From Armigeres subalbatus (Eukaryota > Arthropoda > Insecta > Diptera > Culicidae): a stretch of 64,000 nt of DNA. The notes under the pieces were generated by a model. The model saw only the letters and a program-made list of their open reading frames with translations, was not told where the DNA came from and did not search any database. Below are positions 37,001 to 42,940 of the stretch, piece by piece (position 1 is the first letter of the stretch; each line of letters starts with the position of its first letter). The position numbers and the translations under genes are program-made. Where the stretch lies: contig NC_085141.1 of NCBI RefSeq assembly GCF_024139115.2, positions 135,283,822-135,347,821 on the forward strand, in the 5' to 3' direction.

Positions 37001-38505
37001 AGTATTTATTTAAGCTCAAACGCTGTTTCATTCCTGCATTATTTTTATCTGTTTATAAGCTGATATTTATAAAAAAAAACCTTAAGAACAGTTTTCCTAA
37101 AGGCTTTTTGGATTCATTTTTCACTGAAAGACTCCTTAAAAGTTGTGTATTATATACGAATTTGCATTTACGAATTTTGAACTTCATGCGTAGTTTTTAT
37201 TTTTGAGATTCAATAAAAAATGTCTTAATTTTCCATTACTTCGGAGTCACCTGTAAGTATCACAATATCAGAATATTATACCATCAAGCATTTATACTAA
37301 CTTTGCTTTCAACTTATATTAACTATTCTTCCATCTGTACCAGTAGGATAGGATTTATATTGTTTCTAACACTTCTAGGCAAAAGATATTTGATAAAATT
37401 TGTTTGTGTATGTAAGCGACGATCTAGTAATAAAAAGTAAAATCATGTATTAACGCACCGAATCACAGCCTTATTTAGGTACCAAAATTACGCAAAAGTA
37501 ACGAGCGTGTTTTAATTTTCTTTGAATAAAGCTACCTACAAACACTAAACTGAGTAGAAGCAACACCACAAGAAGCTGAATTCTGCTGCTAGGTTGGTTT
37601 GATGTTTGTTCAATTCGCCAGTAGTCGAACTTTACCGACGTTTCATCATCGTTCGTGATTAACATTAACCGTAGTGGCTAATTTAGGCTAGCTTTTAACA
37701 ATAGCGAACACACGCGAGAGTTTTCAAACTAACCTCCCTGTTGATTTTACTCTCCATCCTCTTCCATATTGCCATAAAAAAAAACAAACAAACAGAATTT
37801 TTCCATTTTATAGCCAACTTCTACAGAGATCATTCAAAATATATTGTTTTTATCCATCTGAAAATGACCTCTTATTGATACTCTTATTCTGTTTTGATTT
37901 GAAATCTAACCATTCTAGTCCGATACTTCGTTTTTCATTGAGACAAACAAATGAAGATGTCAATTTGATCAAGACAAAAACTGTTAACGAAAGAGTGCAA
38001 ATCCCAGACAAAAGCAAAAATCAAAATTAAATCGAATTGTATAAAGTTTGCATTCACTCAACTACTAACTGCTCAGCAACGTTAGGCTCCAAGTTTACCA
38101 AAAATTAGTGCTAGTATCATCAGTTGTGAATTTCCCCCGATCGATGGTAGATCTAAACCAACCACTCACACCATTTTAGTTCTAAGTGCAAAACAAATCA
38201 GAACTCTCTTATGTTGGCAAAATGCTTTCATATTTCGAAAAGACTCTCGATATTGCAATTGTTATAAACATGATCTTCATTTTTTAATTATTTCTCTCTT
38301 GTTCTACCATCCATCGCTACAACAATAATGCTCGTTTTGAACTGAAAACCCTAAAAATATCCTCTAACCTACCAAAAAAAAACTCTCACACTCAACTCAT
38401 ACAAGCCCAGATGAGAGCAATTCTCCACCTTCCGCGTCAAGTTTCCGACGGTTCTCCTCGACCACCATCAATAAGAAGCTGTTTTCAGTCGTACTCAACT
38501 ACTAA
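884..38505 (+). CDS. Uck: Uridine-cytidine kinase, whole spliced gene with two alternative 3' ends
   Basis: Phosphorylates uridine and cytidine to UMP and CMP in the cytosolic pyrimidine salvage pathway. Spliced from 884-1000, 1240-1305, 1456-1792, 12659-12756 and 12826-12874, then either 13313-13434 (262 aa) or 28679-28798 plus 38411-38505 (293 aa). All junctions have GT/AG and keep frame. Visible motifs are the P-loop GGTASGKS (residues 33-40, split by intron 1), the [10 protein letters not shown] block with the family's catalytic Asp (residue 68), the HPDAF and YDYRSNS substrate-binding blocks, and the LID-region [10 protein letters not shown]. Human UCK2 is 261 aa, so the short form is of family length. 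Intron 3 is about 10.9 kb and filled with transposons. No in-frame lesion is seen in any exon. The identity is firm; the last exon of the long form is less certain. Confidence 0.93.
1240..1305 (+). CDS. Uck: Uck exon 2
   Basis: 66-nt phase-0 exon between a ttttag acceptor and a gtgagt donor. It encodes [13 protein letters not shown] and the residues up to AQRQ. It begins with the Ser of the P-loop and carries the following helix. Confidence 0.9.
1456..1792 (+). CDS. Uck: Uck exon 3 (main catalytic exon)
   Basis: 337-nt exon from a polypyrimidine/ttgcag acceptor to a gtgagg donor, phase 1 at its end. It carries the catalytic Asp block [30 protein letters not shown], the Walker-B-like [10 protein letters not shown] and [12 protein letters not shown]. 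The preceding in-frame codons from 1354 are intron. Confidence 0.92.
1840..2610 (+). pseudogene. LINE reverse-transcriptase fragment, interrupted
   Basis: Starts about 50 nt after the exon 3 donor. The first part (to 1993) encodes [19 protein letters not shown], a reverse-transcriptase motif of R1/LOA/jockey-type LINEs. The second part (from 2331) encodes a DDLF..LKEEGFE remnant, then [11 protein letters not shown] and [12 protein letters not shown], typical of the palm and thumb of the same RT. Several frameshifts and stops make it dead. An insertion separates the parts. Confidence 0.6.
1994..2330. mobile_element. MITE-like insertion inside the LINE fragment
   Basis: About 337 bp with ends AGAGATGGGCAC on the left and GTTCTCATCTCT on the right (inverted), separating two parts of one RT reading frame. 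The TIR start resembles that of the element at 53128. The flanking 8-mers are only partly alike, so the target duplication has decayed. Confidence 0.5.
2694..2746 (+). mobile_element. Very short retroposed SINE-like copy (hairpin plus A-tail)
   Basis: Begins GGAGACGAGCCAGCC, folds as a hairpin with GTCTCC, then AATAAAGAC and an A-tail. It is flanked by near-identical 10-mers ccaCttaaag (2684-2693) and ccaTttaaag (2747-2756), so it was retroposed. Related copies are at 22437 and, reversed, at 52853. Confidence 0.65.
2820..2935. repeat. Degenerate 'GGCCGAA/CATTTGGCC' array
   Basis: About five units of a roughly 15-20 bp motif (ccctttcggccaaatga and variants). The same motif recurs in arrays at 55.2-56.2 kb and, in diverged forms, at 51.8, 52.6 and 59.0 kb. 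Confidence 0.6.
3381..4288. repeat. 51-bp tandem repeat, about 18 units
   Basis: Unit contains cagacacgctttgtgatt, ttccaaaccacaatcc and attttccagcgg. Units differ by a few substitutions, and one near 3471 is shortened. Since 51 is a multiple of three and the unit lacks stops in several frames, long open frames appear on both strands; these are not genes. Confidence 0.92.
5053..5760. mobile_element. Unclassified ~0.7-kb insertion in the RTE endonuclease
   Basis: Ends are tacacccaaaac on the left and ggttgggtgta on the right (9-bp inverted match). Inside are a TATATAAA at about 5225, a tRNA-like A box and B box followed by a T-run, a purine run gatgggggag followed by tgtaaaatt (as at a polypurine tract/LTR edge), and a perfect 10-bp hairpin gagattgcaa/ttgcaatctc near 5730. 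It could be a tRNA-derived SINE chimera, a TRIM or a MITE; I cannot decide. Confidence 0.6.
5434..5521 (+). ncRNA. tRNA-like segment with pol III boxes
   Basis: A box tagtccagatgg matches TRGYNNARNNGG and B box ggttcaattcc matches the tRNA T-loop. A seven-T run follows at once. Acceptor and D stems pair poorly, so this is tRNA-derived and not a working tRNA. Confidence 0.5.
6630..8336 (+). pseudogene. RTE reverse transcriptase, long open frame
   Basis: 568-codon open frame with ordered RT motifs: [72 protein letters not shown] (catalytic Asp pair) and [12 protein letters not shown]. The C-terminal [12 protein letters not shown] and [13 protein letters not shown] block follows. The frame is intact here, but its upstream linker is out of frame and the endonuclease is split, so the element cannot make its full protein. 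The frame ends at TGA just before the AT-rich tail. Confidence 0.88.
8350..8487. repeat. Foldback MITE with CTTGTACCATGGTAC arms
   Basis: Left arm cacctgtggtacttgtacc and right arm are imperfect inverted copies, each also holding the palindrome GTACCATGGTAC. It abuts the RTE tail. Confidence 0.5.
9485..10248. mobile_element. Insertion of unknown type within gypsy RT
   Basis: Separates two adjacent parts of the gypsy RT. It contains short hairpins such as tgcctccgagaggcag next to gcctgctcggagg, and gtgtcgccttttataggcgacac. No coding capacity or clear ends were recognised. Confidence 0.4.
10522..10761 (+). mobile_element. Feilai-type SINE, 5'-truncated
   Basis: Starts in a B-box-like gctgggttcgactcccgg and continues through cactaagctgcgaggcggc and gtcccagtgtggggatgtaa. 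It ends in AAG triplets, the hallmark of Feilai SINEs of Aedes. It lies inside the gypsy remnant. It also serves as the empty-site reference for the MITE at 43053. Confidence 0.85.
11677..11830 (+). promoter_or_regulatory. Candidate TATA/Inr core promoter and short ORF
   Basis: TATAAAAG at 11677-11684 lies 33 nt upstream of the A in a TCATT initiator-like site (11710). About 100 nt further is ATG at 11809 opening MLSALFGKR just before a gtacag donor-like site. This could be an LTR promoter of the adjoining gypsy remnant or a nested first exon. Sequence signals only. Confidence 0.3.
11840..12658. other. Intron 3 tail, nothing recognised
   Basis: AT-rich sequence with no protein similarity or inverted-repeat structure that I could see. 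Confidence 0.4.
12659..12756 (+). CDS. Uck: Uck exon 4 (LID region)
   Basis: 98-nt exon after a ttttcag acceptor. It completes a split Val codon and encodes [15 protein letters not shown] through EEFCSP, ending at a gttagt donor. [10 protein letters not shown] is the conserved LID segment of uridine kinases. Confidence 0.9.
12826..12874 (+). CDS. Uck: Uck exon 5
   Basis: 49-nt exon encoding [16 protein letters not shown], the conserved strand near the C-terminal end of the kinase core. It ends in phase 1 at a gtatgt donor. Both candidate downstream exons accept this phase and supply tt or tg to make Val. Confidence 0.9.
13313..13434 (+). CDS. Uck: Uck alternative terminal exon A
   Basis: Follows a long pyrimidine tract and acag acceptor. 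It encodes [17 protein letters not shown], then a short tail ending KHETHA and TAG. Its first residues match those of the exon at 28679, so this is a duplicated, mutually exclusive ending. An AATAAA lies downstream at 14007. Confidence 0.85.
13435..14574. other. 3' UTR of short Uck form and flanking intron
   Basis: Holds the AATAAA at 14007. Otherwise AT-rich without recognised elements. Confidence 0.4.
14007..14012 (+). terminator. Poly(A) signal AATAAA for Uck short form
   Basis: Canonical AATAAA about 570 nt after the stop of exon A, in an AT-rich 3' UTR without other strong features. Assigned by position only. Confidence 0.45.
14575..14848. mobile_element. MITE with 32-bp TIR
   Basis: Left end ttgtcgctgcggttctcttt and right end are inverted copies with four mismatches over about 32 bp. 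No clear target duplication. Just outside, the segment agcgacaatcttcctctat is repeated directly at 14840 and 14918. Confidence 0.55.
14850..15665. other. AT-rich intron sequence
   Basis: Long T and A runs near 15040 and 15120 and a gaatgaatgaatgaa run near 15625. No gene seen. Confidence 0.4.
15670..15815 (-). pseudogene. RTE LINE fragment (RT C-terminal part)
   Basis: The minus strand encodes [14 protein letters not shown] and [14 protein letters not shown], matching the [13 protein letters not shown] and [13 protein letters not shown] stretch of the RTE at 4343. Both ends are truncated. Confidence 0.7.
16208..16404 (-). repeat. Dispersed repeat 'GCACCCAA...CTGCCATC', copy 1
   Basis: Reverse copy of the repeat also seen at 31205-31413 and 57180-58919. 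It carries tRNA-free, AT-rich modules such as tttaatac and acagatttgtat. The ends are not inverted repeats. Confidence 0.6.
16445..16640 (-). pseudogene. LINE reverse-transcriptase fragment
   Basis: The minus strand encodes [12 protein letters not shown] and PYVEDAGG, resembling the KLLE-ILxRL motif near the start of LINE RT domains. It contains stops and is short. Confidence 0.4.
16813..17065. mobile_element. hAT-like MITE, 8-bp TSD GGCACGAT
   Basis: TIR CAGTGACGGGAAATGTCA left and, inverted, CAGTGATGGGAAATGTCA right. Exact target duplication ggcacgat at 16805-16812 and 17066-17073. 253 bp, non-coding. Contains the motif caaagttgtagg shared with other MITEs here. Confidence 0.88.
17180..18240. 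repeat. Degenerate 'GGAATTTCCGAAGGAATTC' array
   Basis: Loosely periodic (about 10-15 bp) succession of ggaatttc, gaaggaatt and aagaatttc words in both senses. Similar arrays lie at 19970-20230, 21640-22740, 23280-23550, 31600-32600, 33240-34930 and 57520-58640. Open frames within it (FPKEFLKEFP-like) are composition effects. Confidence 0.75.
17618..17795. mobile_element. MITE with gapped long TIRs
   Basis: Left arm (ccaaattgaaaagtactc, aagggcacaccactt) and right arm are imperfect inverted copies. The left arm resembles sequence at 51410-51500. It lies inside the degenerate array. Confidence 0.45.
18246..18384. mobile_element. Foldback MITE 'TCTAGACCAACATTTG', copy 1
   Basis: 139 bp, almost wholly palindromic. 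Arms of about 55 bp begin TCTAGAtCAACATTTGAAAA and include GGGCGTAACAGCCAAAAT. Other copies at 19834 and 61050. Confidence 0.85.
18484..18715 (-). mobile_element. Partial 'GGCCGTTACAAATATTT' MITE inside the hAT
   Basis: Reverse copy of the element at 32607: ggccgatacaaatatttaa, then a C-tract at one end and aaggacataa near the other. The far TIR is eroded. Confidence 0.55.
18800..19435. repeat. 23-bp minisatellite 'GAAAGGAGGCTTCCGGGCCTCTT'
   Basis: At the right end units are identical (about nine perfect copies, 19190-19386) and become progressively diverged leftward, as expected for an array that grows at one side. Confined to the hAT-like element. Confidence 0.9.
19834..19967. mobile_element. 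Foldback MITE 'TCTAGACCAACATTTG', copy 2
   Basis: 134 bp palindromic copy of the element at 18246, 16 bp after the hAT target duplication. Confidence 0.85.
20415..21530. repeat. ~150-bp tandem repeat, about six units plus an inverted unit
   Basis: Units start gcagctgtagatctcaagtt and contain aaggacagtttggat, cccagaatatctt and cgatatc. Unit starts near 20696, 20853, 21077, 21229, 21364 and 21518 (shortened unit at about 20950). An opposite-orientation fragment lies at 20420-20465. Confidence 0.8.
21640..22740. repeat. Degenerate array with ~430-bp segmental duplications
   Basis: Same word-type array as at 17180. The block gaaggactgtttggaaaaat occurs at 21983, 22409 and 23446, showing duplication of several hundred bases. 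The SINE at 22437 and Helitrons at 22754 are inserted in different copies, so other copies act as empty sites. Confidence 0.75.
22437..22497 (+). mobile_element. Very short retroposed SINE-like copy, second instance
   Basis: ttttccGGAGACGAGCCAGCC through AATAAAG and an A-rich tail, bounded by exact direct repeats aaaaatccctggag (22423-22436 and 22498-22511). The empty site exists at about 22000 in the duplicated block. Confidence 0.8.
22754..23014 (+). mobile_element. Non-autonomous Helitron, copy 1
   Basis: Starts TC (TCTTATATATAAAAATG) after host A and ends GCCGGGTCGACTAG with the CTAG terminus. 261 bp, no coding. No target duplication, as expected for rolling-circle transposition. Confidence 0.85.
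23015..23276 (+). mobile_element. Non-autonomous Helitron, copy 2 (head-to-tail)
   Basis: Starts TCTATATAATAAAAATG immediately after the CTAG of copy 1 and ends GCCAGGTCGACTAG before host T. 262 bp. It differs from copy 1 at many positions, so it is not a recent duplicate of it. Confidence 0.85.
23700..24443 (-). pseudogene. LINE ORF1 (gag-like) remnant
   Basis: The minus strand from 24443 encodes a basic, Gln/Lys-rich region and then [20 protein letters not shown] and [15 protein letters not shown], resembling the IRRTRxGEMIL block of ORF1 proteins in I/R1-type LINEs. The frame is broken after 24063. Remnants continue to about 23700 ([12 protein letters not shown]). Confidence 0.5.
24445..25311. 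mobile_element. Non-coding TIR element 'TCCCAAGTAACA' carrying a tRNA-like segment
   Basis: 867 bp with 12-15-bp inverted ends TCCCAAGTAACA. No exact target duplication is visible, perhaps because the next element abuts at 25316. Holds a tRNA-like sequence on the minus strand. No transposase. Confidence 0.6.
24716..24788 (-). tRNA. tRNA-like sequence, nominal anticodon ACT (probably not functional)
   Basis: 73 nt. Acceptor arms GCAGCTG/CGGCAGC pair at 6 of 7 positions, anticodon stem TCCGT/ATGGA at 5 of 5 with U33, and T arm GTGGG-TTCAAGT-CCCAC at 5 of 5. The D stem is poor. The loop reads GTACTAA, giving ACT (Ser), but it lacks the long variable arm of serine tRNAs and has an unusual discriminator. 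Best read as a tRNA-derived module inside the transposon. Confidence 0.45.
26834..27014. mobile_element. hAT-like MITE, 8-bp TSD GTCCAGGT
   Basis: 181 bp. TIR CAAGATGAATACAC followed by AGGTGTT.CAATCTGCC, about 35 bp with few mismatches. Target duplication gtccaggt at 26826-26833 and 27015-27022. Confidence 0.88.
27100..27278 (-). mobile_element. Helitron 5'-end fragment
   Basis: The minus strand starts TCTATATAATAAAAATGAG and continues with ttaactcgcgaacgg, as in the Helitrons at 22754 (ataactcgaaaacgg). The 3' terminus was not found. Confidence 0.5.
27660..28443 (-). pseudogene. RTE LINE copy, 5' half only
   Basis: The minus strand runs from the 5' UTR start (CGGGCAGCAGG at 28443) through the endonuclease to the region matching [15 protein letters not shown] of the copy at 4343. 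It is highly mutated. The 3' half is absent, unusual for LINEs, which lose 5' ends. Confidence 0.75.
28679..28798 (+). CDS. Uck: Uck alternative exon B
   Basis: Starts after a ctctttcag acceptor and encodes [20 protein letters not shown] and the residues up to LPRGR, ending in phase 1 at the strong donor g|gtaaga. It is homologous to the start of exon A. If the donor is ignored, translation runs a further 15 codons to TAA at 28843, so an intron-retention form is also possible. Confidence 0.85.
28799..29475. other. Start of the last Uck intron, nothing recognised
   Basis: Includes a pyrimidine-rich stretch with gttcgttcgttcattcgctc. No element or gene seen. Confidence 0.4.
29480..30075. repeat. 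AT-rich foldback (intact copy)
   Basis: Left half words (ccataaagaaatcaaaatg) recur inverted in the right half (cattttgatttctttatgg), centred near 29710. Paralogous to 26330-27375: ctttaaaagcgttcatggaa matches ctttaaaagcgtaggaagtt with small changes. Confidence 0.6.
30098..30822 (+). mobile_element. MITE 'GGCCGTTACAAATATTT' split by a hAT-like insert
   Basis: Ends ggccgttacaaatatttaat and tttttaaatatttgtatcgg. Without the insert and its duplicated 8-mer it would be 239 bp, close to the 231 bp of the uninterrupted copy at 32607. Confidence 0.8.
30278..30755. mobile_element. hAT-like element, 8-bp TSD CTCAAAAT
   Basis: 478 bp, TIR CTGGGTG(C/G)TGCGGATAGA at both ends, exact target duplication ctcaaaat at 30270-30277 and 30756-30763. 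Non-coding. Confidence 0.88.
31205..31413 (+). repeat. Dispersed repeat 'GATGGCAG...GGGTGC', copy 2
   Basis: Intact ~209-bp copy: gatggcagattttaatac at the start, repeats of acagatttgtat, and ttttttgggtgc at the end. Used as the empty-site reference for the insertion at 57329. Confidence 0.7.
31600..32600. repeat. Degenerate 'GGAATTTC' array
   Basis: Same type as at 17180, mainly in the aaggaatttc orientation. No gene. Confidence 0.7.
32607..32837 (+). mobile_element. MITE 'GGCCGTTACAAATATTT', uninterrupted copy
   Basis: 231 bp, ends ggccgttacaaatatttaat and tttttaaatattcgtttcgg, giving an imperfect TIR. Subterminal aattatgtcc words are inverted too. Confidence 0.75.
32838..33239. other. 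Intron sequence, nothing recognised
   Basis: No inverted ends, tandem structure or protein similarity seen. Confidence 0.35.
33240..34930. repeat. Degenerate 'GGAATTTC/GAAATTCC' array, longest in window
   Basis: About 1.7 kb. Left portion in the gaaattcctcc sense, right portion mostly in the aaggaatttcc sense. Frames in it are artefacts. Confidence 0.75.
34940..36830 (-). pseudogene. LINE with 5' UTR, ORF1 and partial RT; endonuclease lost
   Basis: On the minus strand: a 5' UTR-like stretch (36830-36300), an ORF1-like frame from 36278 ([20 protein letters not shown]), an EN-RT linker (35560-35330; ITLSINGVP and GPEEIGNFM in adjacent frames), and an RT core (35340-34940) with [25 protein letters not shown] (YADD-type site mutated to YAKD) and [12 protein letters not shown]. 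An endonuclease is missing between ORF1 and linker. I/jockey-type by appearance. Many stops. Confidence 0.65.
36831..38410. other. Last Uck intron, distal part
   Basis: AT-rich. A 115-codon frame at 36859-37206 has no recognised similarity and is low complexity. Pyrimidine-rich sequence precedes the exon at 38411. Confidence 0.4.
38411..38505 (+). CDS. Uck: Uck probable last exon of the long form
   Basis: Lies after acccag-type acceptor sequence (caagcccag). Joined in phase 1 to exon B it gives a Ser-rich tail beginning [17 protein letters not shown] and ending VVLNY-TAA, 31 residues. UCK tails in other animals are also Ser-rich. Two AATAAA signals follow at 38626 and 38878. Support is the phase, the splice signal and composition; no motif proves it, and intervening exons are possible. 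Confidence 0.55.
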
Positions 38506-38877
38506 GTGCAGCAGTAGAAAAACAAATATAAACCTTGCAAACTGGCAAATACTGATTATGTAGCAACTAAGGAAATCTCCCAAGATACGAGGAGTCGCTT
38601 TAGAGTACCTTTACTCCATATTTTAAATAAAAGCAGAACAAAATAAAAACCGTTCGGTAATCAGCGAAGTAAGAGCAATATCGTGCACACACGCACCTGA
38701 TGTGAGAGCAAAAAGATACGTGTAAAGTTTTTAGGACCACACCAAATTACACAGTTCATATAAAGAAAATTCGACGAGAAGAATAAAAATTAGAGGCCTT
38801 CAAAAGGGGAAACACAATGCGAAAGTTTATGTGTAATGATCTTCTAGTACTTAAGTTTGTTTTCCTATATTGATTCT

Positions 38878-38883
38878 AATAAA
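38878..38883 (+). terminator. Poly(A) signal AATAAA for Uck long form
   Basis: AATAAA in an AT-rich 3' UTR after the putative last exon; a second AATAAA is at 38626-38631. Positional assignment. Confidence 0.4.
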
Positions 38884-40135
38884 GCAGACCTATAGGTTAC
38901 CAAATAACATTTGTTATGACTTTATGCTATATTGAGGAATAAAAGATAAGATTTTCGTCATTTCAGTTTGAGAATGTTCAAATGCTACCGGGCGAACAGA
39001 TTGAGAGTTTGATTTTCTATCCGAAATATTGTTCCATGTGGCAGGTCAATAATAATTGGCCCTGACGAAAGCGAGAAAACAAAATGGGGGCCGGATGATG
39101 CGTTTCTATTTCACCCGGCAAGGGATATAGGACGTCAATTTTAAAATGCTTATTAAAACGTTAAAACACATTTTAGCTGAAAATAGTTGAATCTTTAGGG
39201 TTAGAAATTTAATTTTCTTTTAAATAAGCAACACGAGAATAGAAATATTTTGATTAAAAAAACATGTGAAGATAAATATTCTAACATGTGGTTTTTCAAA
39301 GTTCTAATCCTACTTATTAAAAAGTTTTCAATATATCACTGCTAATAACATTTTAAAAGCATTTTAAAATATACTTCCTATATTTCACCATGTTGAAATA
39401 GAGTGATTTCAAGCACACGTCCGTCTCCGCTAGGTGGCAACAGCGCAGCTTCGTCAAAGCGAATAACTATCGCATGAGTTAAGAACAAGAGATCTTAGCA
39501 GGCGTTCTCACATAAATCTTTGCATCCCATCCTTGCTCCGAAATCTTTTACAAGAGACATTGTAGCTACTACACACCGTCATAACTTACATTAACTTTGC
39601 TCGCAAAATATAGGACATCCTGACATGTTTTGAAGAATTCGAACTTCATGTTAGAGCCACAGTACTCAAAATTGACCAGATTTTGTTGAACCAAACCTTA
39701 CGCATTATATATATTTTTAAACACATCAAATCGCCTTAAAAAAGATGTTTTTCCTATCAACCTGCAACACCCAGTATCATACTGACTAGTTGGACTGGTC
39801 TACTGGGTGTTTTTTGATCTTTCATTCATTTTGGAGGCTCAATTGCCGTGAAGCGTTATGGAGCTAAATCAAGTTTAACAATTCATTTCTTAAATCTTAT
39901 ACATAATGTTAGTTTTAGGGAACCGAAAGACTCGCGGTTTGGTCGAGGTTAGAGAATACAATAATATAGTAGGAAAGGAAGGTCATTTAGGGTGCTTAAG
40001 TAATTACGTTGCTGATGTTCACATAGTTGACATTCTTGGCGATGTTTCACATCTGTAACGGGACAAACATTTTTTTGGGAGACAACAATAAGAGGAAGAC
40101 ATACGAAAGGGGTTAACGACAGACATTGAAATGGA
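38884..40135. other. Intergenic sequence after Uck
   Basis: No gene seen. A 10-bp inverted repeat acacccagta/tactgggtgt with a 24-nt loop lies at about 39770-39813. Confidence 0.4.
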
Positions 40136-42940
40136 CAACAAGAGGAAGACATTCGGTATGGGGTACTACAGACAAGGGGTGGGCAGACTAAGATCTAAAT
40201 CTTACATCAGCAACTTTCACAAATTGGTGGACGAGGGACATGTATTCGAGATCAAGACCCACCAACACTTCCCTAATAGGCTTGGTTGCTTTCCTCGGAC
40301 CTGGATATGTTCAGTTAATACAGATCTGGGGTCGCGATTCTCCTCGCACGCCCATACGACATGATCAATGTCCTGATAATCCTCGCCGCAAACACAGCGA
40401 TTGCTTTCCGAGAGCCCCACTCTGAAAAGATATGCGTTTATAGTGTAGTGATTGGGTATTAGACGACACATGGTTCGAATGAAGTCTCCTATATTCAATT
40501 TTTTGAACCATGGACGCTTCAACACCTGAGGGCGAATTGAATACAGTCATCTATCAAGCTCCCCATTTGTCCATTTCTGGAGCCAGCTGATCAAGGTTTC
40601 CTGACGAACTGATGAGAAAAATTCATCGAAAATGATTTGTCGATCGTAAATATCACCTTCCATAGCGCCCACCTTAGCCAAAGAGTCCGCTTTCTCATTT
40701 CCCGGGATAGAGCAATGAGAAGGGACTCAAGCCATGGTGATTGTGAATGACCGTTTTGATAAAGCACTCAAAGCTTTCCGTATCCCGGTTAGAAGATACG
40801 CTGAGTGCTTTACAGGTTTCATTGACCGAACAGCCTCCAGGGTACTTAGACTATCGGTGAAGATAAAGAAGTGGTCAGGAGGTAGGGATGCAATATGCTC
40901 AAGTGAATAGTGTGCAGCAGCTAGCTCAGCGGTATACACGGAATTAGGCATTTTCAGCCCAAAGTAGGCGCTATGAAAAACGTTGAAAACACCAAAACCA
41001 GTGGAGTCATCCGTTTTTAACCGGTCTGTAAAAAAGCTTCTCTCGTCGCTGGCATGCCCGTATTTGCTTACAAATAATGGAAGTATGACCACCGCACGAA
41101 GAAACTCTGGTATTCCATGAACCTTCTGCTTCATGGACAGATCAAAAGTAACAGAGGAACTGTAAGAGTCTAAGAAATTAGCACGATTGGTGTCAACCGA
41201 AGATGGGCTTACCTCCAGCGTCATGCACTAGTGGTAAATTCTCATGAATCGAGATTGAGGGTTTTGTTCGAGCAGCTTCTCGAAGTTGTCAATGACCAAT
41301 GGATTGAGAACCTCACAGCGGAGAAGGAACCAGAGCGATAATTCCGCGAAATGATGTGTGTTTTAGCCGCGGACTGGAAGCAGGAACTACCGTATTCAAG
41401 AACCGACAGAATGGTTGTTCGGTACAACGTGATAATATTTTCAGGATGCGCTCCCCACCGAGTTCCCGTTATCTTTCGCATGAAGTTGATTCTTTTCTGG
41501 CATTTTTGTGTCAGATACACAATGTGCTTCCCAAAGGTACATTTCGAGTCGAACCAGACCCCGAGGTATTTAGAAGACATGCTATGAGTGATTGCCTTAC
41601 CCATCAGTTGGAGCGGGAACTTTGCCGGCTTATGTTTTTTTTTTTTAAGACAACCATCTCAGTTTTCTCCGGAGAGAATGCGATACCCAGCTTTAAAGCT
41701 CAAGTAGACAAATTGTCCGCTGTTGGCCCAGAAACGGATTCAACACAATCATCTGCAAGCTGTCTTAACGAGCAATTTGGCATGAGACATTCATCAATGT
41801 CTCTGACGTAAAAATTGTAAAGAAGGGGACTTAAACATGAGCCCCGAGGAGACCCATGTAGCTAATTCGTGAAGTTGCCGAGTCACCATGGAAGAAACTC
41901 ATACGCTTCTCTTACAACAAATATTTGTTCAAAATTGGTGAAACTCCACACTCCTGGAGTTTGTCGGATAAAACATCGACGTAAACTGAATCAAAAGCTC
42001 CCTTAATGTCCAAGAATACTGAGCCCATTAGCTCTTTTTTAGCGAAGGTATGCTGGATTTCGTTCCCTTACCCCTGCGGAAATCAAATTGTGTATCTGAC
42101 CACAAACCATTCGATTCAATCCATTCGTCTAGCCGAAAGAGAATCATCTTCTCCAACAGCTTCCGAAGACAGCACAACATCGCGATGGGGCGATATGAAT
42201 TACAATCCGACGCGGGTTTTCTAGGCTTTTGGATGGCTACCACCCTCACTTGCCTCCAATCATCCGGAACAATGTCAATAGGCGCCTCTTCGCGACGTCT
42301 TGAAGGTTTTTGAGCAAATTGAACCTGATTCTATCCATCCCAGTAGCAGAATTGTTACATGAAAGGAGAGCAAGCAAGAATTCAATCATAGAAAAGAGGC
42401 TATCCATATCATCCCTGTCAACAAAAGTATCACGTGACTCTTGCTTCACCAGCACCGAATCCGGACAAACTTTCTTTGCAAAATCGAGTATCCACCGCGA
42501 CGAGCTTTACGATCTTCGTTTACGGACGACGCGTTGCGCATTCTTCTCCCGACGGTCCACAGAGTTTTCATTGAGGTCTCGCGCGATAAACCAATATCCA
42601 CGTTTCTTCACTTTGACTAGCTTCTTGAACTGGATCTCAAGCGCGATGTACCGTTTGTGAAGAACGATCGATCCGTGTTTTCGAAATTCCTTAAACGCGT
42701 TGGATTTCTCACGATAGAGCTGTGTGCACGCGGTGTCCCACCACGGACTATGTGGTTTCCTGCGAACCGAAGCTCCTGGCACCGGCCGGCGTTGTGCATG
42801 GAGAGCGCTGTCAATAACCAACTGAGATAGAAACTGGTACTCATCCCGCGGTAGAAGTGTTTCTATCGACTGTATGCCATCAATGATGGCCTCCCCATAT
42901 TTCCCCCAATCGATGTGCTTTGTGAGGTCATATGAGAGGG

